A stretch of 64,000 nt of DNA from JBOFFC01 sp051648405 (GTDB lineage Bacteria > Planctomycetota > Planctomycetia > Pirellulales > Lacipirellulaceae). Position numbers and translations under genes: made by a program. The stretch spans positions 17,030 to 81,029 of the forward strand of contig JBOFFC010000134.1 in NCBI GenBank assembly GCA_051648405.1. Reading direction: 5' to 3'. Shown one piece after another: positions 50,110 to 59,305 of the stretch; the first letter of the stretch is position 1; every line of letters starts with the position of its first letter. The notes beneath the pieces were generated by a model. It was given only the letters and a program-made list of their open reading frames with translations. It had not been told where the DNA came from and did not search any database.

Positions 50110-50910
50110 ATGCTCGAAACGGTCCCCGGCAACTTGTACGACTACCCGAAGTACTACGACCTGGTGTTCGGGTCCGACTGGAAGGCGGAGTTCGACTTCC
50201 TCCTGGGGTGCTTCGATCGGCACGCCGCGCTCGGCCCCCGGAAGCGGGTCCGGCGGCTGTTCGAGCCGGCCTGCGGCACAGGCAGGCTGATCGCGCGGCT
50301 GGGCAAGGCGGGTTACGCGGTCGCGGGGAACGACCTGAACGCCAAGGCGGTCGCGTTCTGCAACGCGCGGCTCCGGCGCCACGGCGTCGCCGCGACGGCC
50401 GTCGTGGGGGACATGGCCGACTTCCGGCTCAAGAAGCCGGTCGATGCGGCGTTCAACACGATCAACAGCTTCCGCCACCTGCCGAGCGAGGAGGCCGCCG
50501 AGGGGCACCTGCGCTGCGTCGCCGAGTCGCTCGTGCCGGGGGGGCTGTACGTGCTCGGGCTGCACCTGACCCCCGAGCGCGGCAAGCCCCTTTCCGACGA
50601 GGAGAGCTGGGCCGCGCGTCGCGGGCACCTGACCGTCCTCTCGCGGATGTGGAGCCAGGGGGTCAACCGCAAGAGTCGGGTCGAGACGGTCGGGATGAGT
50701 TTTGACGTTTACACGCCGACCCGTTCCTTCCGCTTGGTCGATACGACCGGTTTCCGCACCTACACGGCGCGACAAATGGCCGACCTGTTGGGCCGCGTCC
50801 CCGACCTGTCCGTGGCCGCCGTGTACGATTTCGCGTACGACCTCGACACGCCGGTCGAGATCGACTCCCAGACCGAGGACGTGATCTACGTGCTGCGCAA
50901 GGAGCCGTAG
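50110..50910 (+). CDS. Class I SAM-dependent methyltransferase
   Basis: A 266-residue enzyme. The SAM motif I is FEPACGTGRLIARLG (about 55-69), then GNDLNAKAV (about 76-84) and motif II at VGDMADFRL (about 101-109). The substrate is unknown. ATG 50110 is used; a GTG at 50101 would add three residues. A class E repeat follows the stop directly. The next gene, a glycosyltransferase, starts 120 bases downstream. Confidence 0.88.
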   Translation: MLETVPGNLYDYPKYYDLVFGSDWKAEFDFLLGCFDRHAALGPRKRVRRLFEPACGTGRLIARLGKAGYAVAGNDLNAKAVAFCNARLRRHGVAATAVVGDMADFRLKKPVDAAFNTINSFRHLPSEEAAEGHLRCVAESLVPGGLYVLGLHLTPERGKPLSDEESWAARRGHLTVLSRMWSQGVNRKSRVETVGMSFDVYTPTRSFRLVDTTGFRTYTARQMADLLGRVPDLSVAAVYDFAYDLDTPVEIDSQTEDVIYVLRKEP

Positions 50911-51030
50911 CAAGCACCAAGCACCAATGACCAAGAGGCGTTACCACGCCATCGTCACTTTGGTCATTGGTCATTGGGATTTGGTCATTCGGCGCTTGCT
51001 CCCGCTCACTGCCCCCTGCCCACTGCCCCT
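50911..51030. repeat. Class E inverted pair plus class A arm
   Basis: CAAGCACCAAGCACCAATGA (from 50911), then inverse TTTGGTCATTGGTCATTGGG (from 50959). After these comes CTCACTGCCCCCTGCCCACT (from 51005) of class A, ending at the ATG of the glycosyltransferase (51031). The repeats occupy nearly the whole gap. Confidence 0.85.
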
Positions 51031-52191
51031 ATGCCCGCGACTCCCAGCTCTCTGCGCGTCTACGTCAACGGCCTGTCGATCGGCACCGGGGGTGGCTACA
51101 CCGTGGCGCGCGAGCTGCTGCGTCACCTGGCGCTGGTGCGGCCCGGCTGGGAGGTCACCATGGGGGTGATCGACGGGCACAAGCTGCAGAGCGAGCTCCG
51201 CGACGAGCAGCTCCCGGCGAACGCCGTGCTCGAGTGGACCCCCCGCGGCAACGCGAGCGCCCGCACGCGGATGGCGTACGAGCGGCAGGTGCTCGCCCCC
51301 GCGATCGACGACGGCGGCTACGGCGCGGTGTTGCAGGTGAACGGGATGATCCTCCCCGGCCTGCGGACGCCGACGCTGGCCCACTTCCAAGACCCGTTCA
51401 GCTTCCGCCCCGAGGCATGGACCACGTGGCGCGAGCGTGCCGTGGCGTGGGTCAAGCGCCGCTCACACCGCGACGCGCTCCGCGGCGCCGCCGTCTGTGG
51501 CTGGACGAGCGAGTACCTCCGCAAGCTGGTCTGCGGCGCGCTGCGGATCGAGCCGAAACGTTCGATCGTCTTCTACAACGGCGTCCCCGACGCCTGGGTC
51601 GAGCGCGCCCGGGGTGTCCTGCCGCCGTGGGAGACGCGGCCGCTGGAGATCGTCACGGTGAGCAACGTCTCGCCGTACAAGCGGCAGTCGCTGGTGATCC
51701 GCGCGCTCCCCGAGCTGCGCAAGACCCCGGGCCTCGAGAAGCTCGAGTACCGGATCCTCGGCGCGGTGACCGACGCCTACCGCGACGAGCTCCGCCGCCT
51801 AGCGGCGAGCCTCGGCGTGGGGGAGTCGGTGCACGTCGAAGGGCGCGTCAGCGACGCCCGCGTTGTCGAGGCGCTCGCCAGCGCCCGGGCCCTGCCGCTG
51901 ATGAGTGTCTGCGAGTCGTTCGGCATCCCGACGGTCGAGGCGATGACGCTCGGCACGCCGGTCGTGGTGGCCGACTGCTGCGCGCTGCCAGAGGTCTGCG
52001 GCGACGCGGCGCTCACGGTCCCGATGGACGACGTGCCGGCCCTAGTCGAGCGGCTGCGGAGTGTCCTCACCGACCCCGACGAGGCCGAACGGCTGCGGAG
52101 CGCCGGCGCGAAGCGCGTCGAGCGCTTCCAGTGGGCGACGATCGCCGAGCAGATGGCCGCCGAGCTCGACCGGATGATGGCCAGGGCGTAG
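51031..52191 (+). CDS. Family 4 glycosyltransferase
   Basis: A 386-residue GT-B enzyme. The C-terminal donor-binding half is typical of GT4: SPYKRQSLVIRALPELR (about 214-230), VEGRVSDARVVEALASA (about 270-286) and the E-x7-E motif in CESFGIPTVEAMTLG (about 294-308). The N-terminal half begins with SLRVYVNGLSIGTGGGYTVA. It probably transfers a sugar in polysaccharide or lipid-glycan synthesis; the substrate is unknown. The start directly follows a repeat. Confidence 0.92.
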   Translation: MPATPSSLRVYVNGLSIGTGGGYTVARELLRHLALVRPGWEVTMGVIDGHKLQSELRDEQLPANAVLEWTPRGNASARTRMAYERQVLAPAIDDGGYGAVLQVNGMILPGLRTPTLAHFQDPFSFRPEAWTTWRERAVAWVKRRSHRDALRGAAVCGWTSEYLRKLVCGALRIEPKRSIVFYNGVPDAWVERARGVLPPWETRPLEIVTVSNVSPYKRQSLVIRALPELRKTPGLEKLEYRILGAVTDAYRDELRRLAASLGVGESVHVEGRVSDARVVEALASARALPLMSVCESFGIPTVEAMTLGTPVVVADCCALPEVCGDAALTVPMDDVPALVERLRSVLTDPDEAERLRSAGAKRVERFQWATIAEQMAAELDRMMARA

Positions 52192-52198
52192 CGGGTAG

Positions 52199-52744
52199 TT
52201 AGCCGCGCGGCGTACTCGCCGGCCCAACCAGCGCGGCCCCGATCGCGGCCGCGACGAGGGCCACCCCCGCCAGCACCGCTAGCGAGGTTGCGTACTGTTG
52301 CCGCAGGGCGATCTCGGCCGCGATGGCCGCCTCCTCGGGCCGCTGCTGCGCCTGGTAGCCGACCACCCTGAGCGGCGCGTAAACGTTCTGCCAGATGGCG
52401 TAGGCCTCGGCGGGGGTCAGGGCGTCGATCTGGCCGCTGACGAGTTTGCCGTGCGCGCCGGCGTCGAACGGGGCGGGGGGGGTCGGGGCCGTCGACAAGC
52501 AGTAGCCGGCGAGCCCCAGCGCAAGGGCCGCGAGCATCACGCCACAGGCGACGATCCCCTGCCGGGCCCCCCACGCGCCTCGGGCCGGCGCCGCCACGTC
52601 GGCGGGGGGGAGCTCACGCAGTTGGCGGAGCGTCGGGACGTCGAGTCTCGCGCCGCAGTCACAATCGACTCCCCCCCCGGCTTGGCTCGGGGCGACAGCG
52701 ACGGCTTTGCCGCACGGGCAGGATACGAGGTAGCGCTGAGACAC
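52199..52744 (-). CDS. Small zinc-ribbon membrane protein
   Basis: A 181-residue protein starting at GTG 52744. The N-terminal CPCGKAVAV and CDCGARLDVP pair (about 8-38) forms a short zinc ribbon. Two membrane helices follow, about 66-88 (GIVACGVMLAALALGLAGYC) and 152-174 (SLAVLAGVALVAAAIGAALV). Function unknown. It ends 7 bases from the convergent glycosyltransferase stop. Confidence 0.7.
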   Translation of the reverse strand: MSQRYLVSCPCGKAVAVAPSQAGGGVDCDCGARLDVPTLRQLRELPPADVAAPARGAWGARQGIVACGVMLAALALGLAGYCLSTAPTPPAPFDAGAHGKLVSGQIDALTPAEAYAIWQNVYAPLRVVGYQAQQRPEEAAIAAEIALRQQYATSLAVLAGVALVAAAIGAALVGPASTPRG

Positions 52745-53843
52745 GACGGGCGACGGGCGGTGGGGAGAGTGGCGGAGCGCGGAGTGCGAGGCGGTATTGT
52801 CGGCGGCCGACGCCTGGAACGCCACCGCGAGGGATTTTTCCGTCCCAAACACTAGACCCGCCGTGCCCCGTGAATACAATCGGCAGCTTGATCGCTGGCA
52901 GTGATCTCCCCGTAGCCGGGACGGCCGTGCATGGCAGAGTCGGCGGGAATCTTTCGACAAGGTCCCACCCCTCAAGCGCCGCACGAGCGACAACCACTCG
53001 CTCCGCCCCAATCCCTCCCACCTGCTTCGCTGCCACGACTCGCTGTGACCAAGGGCCGGCCCACGACGTGGTCCGGCGCGACGGTGTGTGCTCGGGGCGA
53101 CCGCTGGTCCCCCAACACTCGGGCTGTCGGTCGGTCCTCGTGGCCACGGACGTACGGCGCTCGCCCGGATGGCGGAACCGACCAGCAGCGCCACTCGCCC
53201 ACAACAGGCGACGGGGCTGCAAACGGCCGTTGGCGGCGCGGACCGGTGTTTGTCGCCCAGCTTGGGAGGGGTCTGTTACGGCGGCGTCTGTTGAGGAGGA
53301 GAGCCAATCCGTGCGGTTCTCTTACTACGTTTTTTGGCCGTGGTTGGCCGTTGGCAGGGGTCGATGCGGACCCATAGTGGGACCGCACGGCGATGTGCGA
53401 CGCGAGTCGGCTCTGATTCATTGATCCTTGAGGGAACCACGCCCGGACCGACCGCGTAGAGCGAGCCGCAGGGGACGAGTGAGCCGCAAGGGCCGAGCGA
53501 ATTGGTCCCGAGGCGCCAGCGTTTCTCGGCGCCGGCTTGTCGATCGGTGTCCATCACCAGCGCTCTGCGGCACGGTGCGCCTTAGCTGAACCTAATCCCT
53601 TGCCAAATGACCCGCTCGCGGGGCCTTGGCAATCGCGAGTGTTAAACTTCGTTACCTCAGGGCGTCCCTAAAGAGCCAGTTCGACGGTGATCCGATAGCG
53701 TGACGCGAGACGCGGCAATCGGCCTTTGTTTAGGCCCTCTGCCGACGACCCCGGCCCCCCCGGCCGACCGCTATCGCCCCACCTTCAGCCCGCTCCAGCA
53801 AAGCGCCCGCAGTCGCCCCCTTCGGTGGTAGGAGTCCCGAGAC
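52745..53843. other. Gene-free 1.1 kb before the sigma factor gene
   Basis: No supported gene. A 184-codon open frame (52870-53424) has no recognisable protein features and a Thr/Arg/Pro-rich composition. A hairpin GAGAGCC/GGTTCTC with a late T-run lies at 53299-53335, and a larger hairpin at 53600-53632. Related units GAGCGAGCCGCAGGGGACG and GAGTGAGCCGCAAGGGCCG occur near 53459-53496. A long leader, or an RNA that I could not identify, may be here. RNase P, tmRNA, SRP RNA and tRNA motifs were looked for and not found. Confidence 0.5.
53600..53632. promoter_or_regulatory. Compound hairpin upstream of rpoD
   Basis: TTGCCAA (53600-53606) pairs with TTGGCAA (53626-53632), enclosing an inner CCCG-CTCG-CGGG stem. 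No T-tract follows. It lies 210 bases ahead of the sigma-factor start and may be a leader structure or a regulatory element. Confidence 0.4.
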
Positions 53844-55418
<1,575 letters not shown>

Positions 55419-55448
55419 CCCGCTGCTCCGTCACGTCACAACACCAAG

Positions 55449-55484
55449 CCCCGCGTTCTCCCAGTCGAGAACGCGGGGTTTTTT
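55449..55484 (+). terminator. Rho-independent terminator of rpoD
   Basis: Perfect stem CCCCGCGTTCTC (55449-55460) and GAGAACGCGGGG (55467-55478) with loop CCAGTC, followed by six T. It lies 30 bases after the rpoD stop and is part of a 103-base element that recurs at 57170-57272. Confidence 0.93.
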
Positions 55485-55894
55485 CGTGCACGCTCACGCT
55501 CCTCTCCGAGCCGCGACCCTCAAGGGAGCGACCAAGCGGCTCGGCTCGCGACTTCGACTGACGACTCACGCAAGGACGCCAAGAAAACGCAACTCCCCCG
55601 GGGCGGGCTCTCGGACTGACCCGACACCGAATCCGTCAGACACGCGGAGCCCCGCGAGCCGCCGCCCGGGCAGGCGCGAAACGTCTACGGAATTGTCTGC
55701 CACCGACAATCTCCCTGCCCTGCGAGAAGCGCAGAGAACGAGCCTCATTTCTTGCCCGTTTCGAGGATCAAGCGTGGCCTACGGGGACGAGGAGCTTGTG
55801 ACTGCGATCGCGACGAGCTACCGTTACTCGAGGGGCATCGTAGCGATAACGCTACCCCGCCCCGCCTCTTCTCGATTCGCCCGGAGCGCCCCTC

Positions 55895-56212
55895 ATGCGG
55901 GTTATCGACGAGCCCCACGAGACGAGGCCCCACGAGACGAGGCCCCACGAGACGAGGCCCCCCGAGACGAGGCCCCACTCCAAGGCGCCCAGCACACTGC
56001 TGCCCGAAAGCGACCTCCAAGGCCAGATCAACGTGCCGCCTGGCCGACTCGGTAGGCTCTGGAAAGTGATCACCGCCGCGATTCGTTGCCCAGGGTGCGG
56101 GTCGATCGAGACCAAGGCCTGTACCGGCAAACGGCTGAGCTCCCAGGGCTTTACGGAGCACTACCGCGTTTGCCGCGAGTGCCATGTGCGATTTCGCGTC
56201 GTGCTGGAATAG
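55895..56212 (+). CDS. Small zinc-ribbon protein with an N-terminal tandem repeat
   Basis: A 105-residue protein. Residues 7-28 are HETRP repeats encoded by a 15-base tandem array. The C-terminal part has a zinc ribbon with two CxxC pairs (CPGCGSIETKACTG and CRECHVRFRV, about 65-103). The ribbon part seems conserved in kind, so a real gene is likely. The repeat part may be non-coding, with a start further downstream. Function unknown. Confidence 0.5.
   Translation: MRVIDEPHETRPHETRPHETRPPETRPHSKAPSTLLPESDLQGQINVPPGRLGRLWKVITAAIRCPGCGSIETKACTGKRLSSQGFTEHYRVCRECHVRFRVVLE
55919..55978 (+). repeat. 15-base tandem repeat, four copies
   Basis: Unit GAGACGAGGCCCCAC, four copies, one with a C for A change. 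It lies in frame within the small zinc-ribbon ORF and encodes HETRP/PETRP. Confidence 0.9.
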
Positions 56213-56448
56213 ACGGAGCCCCAGTACGCATAGCGTGCAGATTGCCGGGGGAAGCCTGTACGCTCCGACTTCGTGGATTCCGTGCCAGGGTCACGCGTCG
56301 CGGTTCCTCAAGTCCGCCGCTTCAACCAGCGTGGTTCTCCCACAGCGTGGTTCTCCCCCAAGGGGGGGCCGGTCGCTGACGTAGTGATGACGCTGTGCGT
56401 CGTTTGTCTGCCCTCTCCTCCCGAGCTCTTACCAAAGGACCAAGTCTC

Positions 56449-57069
56449 ATGAAATCCCTGCTGCAATTGACCAGAGCGATCGGTCTTGCCCTCCTGGCGA
56501 CCACCTCCTCCGCCGTCGAGCTGACGACGAACGGCGGGTTCGAAACGGGGGATACGAGCGGATGGGTCTCGTTCCCGACAGCCACCTCGACATTCAACCT
56601 TACGGGCGACGCGAACAGCGGTTCGTTCGCCGCAGAGGTCTTTAACAACACCTCCACTTCGGGCGCCGTGGTCAAGCAAGCTAACCTCGGCGTCGGCGTC
56701 GTCACCCCGGGCGAGATGGTCACGATCTCGTTCGCGGCGAAGGGAGAGGGCGCCGCCGGTGGCGTCGCTTTCGCCGAGTTCTTCTCGGAGCTCGACGGCG
56801 GCGGTGTCTCGTCGGCCGTGATCCTCGGCGGAGCCCCGTTGGTGCTGACGAACCAGTACCAGACCTTTAACTTCAGTGTCCTCGCGGGCCCCAACGTCAG
56901 CGGCGGCGTGACCTTGCAGTTCGCCGCGGTGACAGGCGCCGCGTCCGGCAGCGTTTCGGTGCTCTTCATCGACGATGCGTCGGTCTCCGTGATTCCGGAG
57001 CCCGGCACGGCGCTGCTGGCTAGCTTAGCACTCGCCGCGGTCCCGTTGCGCCGTCGCGCACGCAACTGA
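56449..57069 (+). CDS. PEP-CTERM sorted exported protein
   Basis: A 206-residue exported protein. A signal peptide (residues 1-22, SLLQLTRAIGLALLATTSSA) leads into a beta-rich domain that begins ELTTNGGFETGDTSGW, a carbohydrate-binding-type start. The C-terminus is a PEP-CTERM signal: VIPEPGTALLASLALAAVPL followed by RRRARN. Such proteins are recognised by an exosortase and go to the cell surface or matrix. The exosortase gene is not in the window. An AAAGGAC site precedes ATG 56449. Confidence 0.9.
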   Translation: MKSLLQLTRAIGLALLATTSSAVELTTNGGFETGDTSGWVSFPTATSTFNLTGDANSGSFAAEVFNNTSTSGAVVKQANLGVGVVTPGEMVTISFAAKGEGAAGGVAFAEFFSELDGGGVSSAVILGGAPLVLTNQYQTFNFSVLAGPNVSGGVTLQFAAVTGAASGSVSVLFIDDASVSVIPEPGTALLASLALAAVPLRRRARN

Positions 57070-57171
57070 CGCCAGCGCCCCACCGAGCGATTCCGGTCCT
57101 GCTCGCAGTTGAAGAGTTTCCGCTGCGAGCGGTGCCGTGTCGCAAAGCGGCCGTTACTCAAAACTCCGGAG

Positions 57172-57206
57172 CCCCGCGTTCTCCCAGTCGAGAACGCGGG
57201 GCTTTT
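57172..57206 (+). terminator. Rho-independent terminator of the PEP-CTERM gene
   Basis: Same stem as at 55449: CCCCGCGTTCTC (57172-57183), loop CCAGTC, GAGAACGCGGGG (57190-57201), then CTTTTT. It is about 100 bases after the stop at 57069. Confidence 0.9.
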
Positions 57207-57225
57207 TCGTGCGCGCTATCGCACC

Positions 57226-57410
57226 TCTCCGAGCCGCGACCGTCACGGGAGCGACCAAGCGGCTCGGCTCGCCAGATCAACGGGAACCTCTCGCAAAGAC
57301 GCCGAGGCGCAAAGGACGCGAGCCTGGCTGGTCGCTCCCTTGACGGTCGCGGCTCGGCAGACGCGCTCCTCGCGCGTCCTTTGCGTCGTCGCGCCTTTGC
57401 GTGAGATTTC
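57226..57410. repeat. Class G inverted repeat enclosing class D arms
   Basis: CGAGCCGCGACCGTCACGGG (57230) continues to GGAGCGACCAAGCGGCTCGG. The inverse copy CTGGTCGCTCCCTTGACGG lies near 57337. Within and beyond are class D units, CTCTCGCAAAGACGCCGAGG (57288) and GCCTTTGCGTGAGATT (57392). No gene is supported between 57070 and 57572. Confidence 0.8.
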
Positions 57411-57572
57411 ACTGCGTCTGTGCGCGACCCCCGAAAAGCCCCCAAGAAACACCCGCCGGGGGCGAAATCCCTGCAACCCGGCTGCGCGCACGCGGCGGCC
57501 GCGTGGCCTACACTTGCGGGTCGTTCCCCCGCGCCCCTCGACCGCGTGTCGCCGCTACTCCGGAGTCCTCCG

Positions 57573-58403
57573 ATGCAACAGCTCAGCCCCGTCGCGGTGT
57601 TGGCCCTTGTGGGCCTGGTGGTCCTCGCCCTGATCGGCGGGCAGTGCTTCGTCACCGTCGAGTCCGGGACCGTGGGGGTCGTCACGCGGTTCGGCGCCGT
57701 CCAGGAAGACGTCCTGCAGCCCGGATTGCACTTCAAGACGCCGGTCATGACGCAGATCGTGCCGCTCGACACGCGGGTGCAGAAGGTCGACGACAAGGCC
57801 ATCGCGAGCTCCAAGGACCTGCAGATCGTCACTTCGACCGTAGCGCTCAACTACCGGGTCGATCCGGCGAAGGCCAGCAAGATCTACCAGGACCTGGGGC
57901 CCCAGTACCCGACGACGATCGTCGAGCCCGCTCTCCAAGAGTCGATCAAGGCGACCACCGCCAAATACAGCGCCGAAGAGCTGATCACGAAGCGCGCCGA
58001 GGTGGCCCAGGCGATGCAGTCCGACCTCAAGCAGCGGCTCGAGAGCCGCGACATCTTGGCGACCGACGTCTCGATCATCGACTTCAATTTCTCCCCGGAG
58101 TTCAACGACGCGATCGAGCAGAAGCAGGTCGCGCAGCAGGCCGCGCTCCGCGCGAAGAACGAGCTCGAGCGCGTCAAGCTCGAAGCCGAGCAAGAAGAAG
58201 CCAAGGCCCAAGGGGTGGCGCTCGCCACGCTCGCCAAGGCGAAGGCCGAGGCCGAGGGGCAGAAGCTGCTGCGCGAGACGGTCACCCCCGAGCTGTTGCA
58301 GCTCCGGGCCCTCGAGAAGTGGAACGGCATCCTGCCGGTCTACACCGGGGGGAACGCCCCGCTGCCGTTCATCAGCGTGACGGCGCCGGGCGGCGCGCAG
58401 TAG
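57573..58403 (+). CDS. Prohibitin/SPFH family protein
   Basis: A 276-residue protein. One N-terminal helix (VAVLALVGLVVLALIGGQCF) anchors it. The SPFH domain follows (TVGVVTRFGAVQEDVLQPGL, about 33-52, to SIIDFNFSPEFNDAIEQK, about 168-185), then a long charged coiled coil of Lys, Glu and Ala (about 185-245). Such proteins form ring-like assemblies at the membrane and protect or sort membrane proteins. The start at ATG 57573 is supported by the anchor. No NfeD or FtsH gene is adjacent. Confidence 0.93.
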   Translation: MQQLSPVAVLALVGLVVLALIGGQCFVTVESGTVGVVTRFGAVQEDVLQPGLHFKTPVMTQIVPLDTRVQKVDDKAIASSKDLQIVTSTVALNYRVDPAKASKIYQDLGPQYPTTIVEPALQESIKATTAKYSAEELITKRAEVAQAMQSDLKQRLESRDILATDVSIIDFNFSPEFNDAIEQKQVAQQAALRAKNELERVKLEAEQEEAKAQGVALATLAKAKAEAEGQKLLRETVTPELLQLRALEKWNGILPVYTGGNAPLPFISVTAPGGAQ

Positions 58404-58407
58404 AGCG

Positions 58408-59205
58408 CTACGCCGCGCGGCGAAGGGGCTCGGCCGGGGTGTCGCGCCACGCCTGCCGTGGCAGCGCGACCTGCGCCGGGTAGCGGCTCGCGTCGAGTGG
58501 CGCCCAGCGTGTCGTCGCTCGCAGCCAGAGCTGCCGGAGCGGCCTGCAATTGAGCAGCATCCGCTTCAGCCGTTTGCGGAACTTGCTCCCGGCGAAGTGC
58601 TTGATCACGGGCCGCATCTTCGGGCTGTGCCGCGGGATGTGGTTCCACTCGGTGTGGACCCACTCGATCGGCGCGTCGTCGAGCCACGGGCCTTCGAGGT
58701 TCACGATCGACATGTCGGCGAACAGGTCGCGGTGCAGCAGGTGCTTCATCGCGGCGGTCTCCCACCACGGGTGATGCAGGTACCGCTTGAGGCACCCCAG
58801 GTCGCGCAGCAGTCGGCGTGACCACTCGCAGTTGCGGAGGAGGAACACACCCATGTTCACGCAGGGGCGGTTGTTGATCGTGTGCCGGACGACGTAGAGG
58901 GCCTTGTCGGGCTTTAGGAGCTCGTCGATGGGGCGCGACGGATCGACGACCAACGCGTCGGCGTCGATCCAAAAGACGTAGTCGTAGCCGGCGTCGAACA
59001 GCGACTCGATGAACGGCAGCTTCTCCCAAGACATGGGCCGCCCGGTGTCGATCCCGGCGGCGTAGACGACGTCGTACCCGTGCCGCCTGCCGTACTCGAC
59101 TAGCGAAGTGCGGCAGAAGTCGCCGATCGGCGCGAACCTCGAGTCGTAGAGCGTCGCCACGCAAACGCGCGGGGGCGGGTCACGGCTGGGGAGAACGGCT
59201 GCCAT
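58408..59205 (-). CDS. GT34 (GMA12/MNN10-like) glycosyltransferase
   Basis: A 265-residue enzyme. The family pattern is present: VCVATLYDSRFAPIG (about 14-28), then MSWEKLPFIESLFDAGYDYV (about 58-77) and the DxD motif FWIDADALVVDP (about 78-89). A second block, NMGVFLLRNCEWS (about 117-129), is typical of GT34. It may add a galactose or mannose. It ends 5 bases from the convergent SPFH gene stop. Confidence 0.88.
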   Translation of the reverse strand: MAAVLPSRDPPPRVCVATLYDSRFAPIGDFCRTSLVEYGRRHGYDVVYAAGIDTGRPMSWEKLPFIESLFDAGYDYVFWIDADALVVDPSRPIDELLKPDKALYVVRHTINNRPCVNMGVFLLRNCEWSRRLLRDLGCLKRYLHHPWWETAAMKHLLHRDLFADMSIVNLEGPWLDDAPIEWVHTEWNHIPRHSPKMRPVIKHFAGSKFRKRLKRMLLNCRPLRQLWLRATTRWAPLDASRYPAQVALPRQAWRDTPAEPLRRAA

Positions 59206-59305
59206 CGACGGGTCCGGCTCGTCGGGAAAACAACCCGGTTTGGGTTTGGGTGGATTACCGGAACCCAGCAGTCAGCCGCAACCCCGGATCGCGCGGGGCG
59301 GCGTG

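Noticed and set aside
52870..53424. 184-codon open frame in the gene-free stretch before rpoD
   Set aside because: It has no recognisable domain or plausible ribosome-binding site, and an Arg/Pro/Thr-rich composition as expected from chance open frames.
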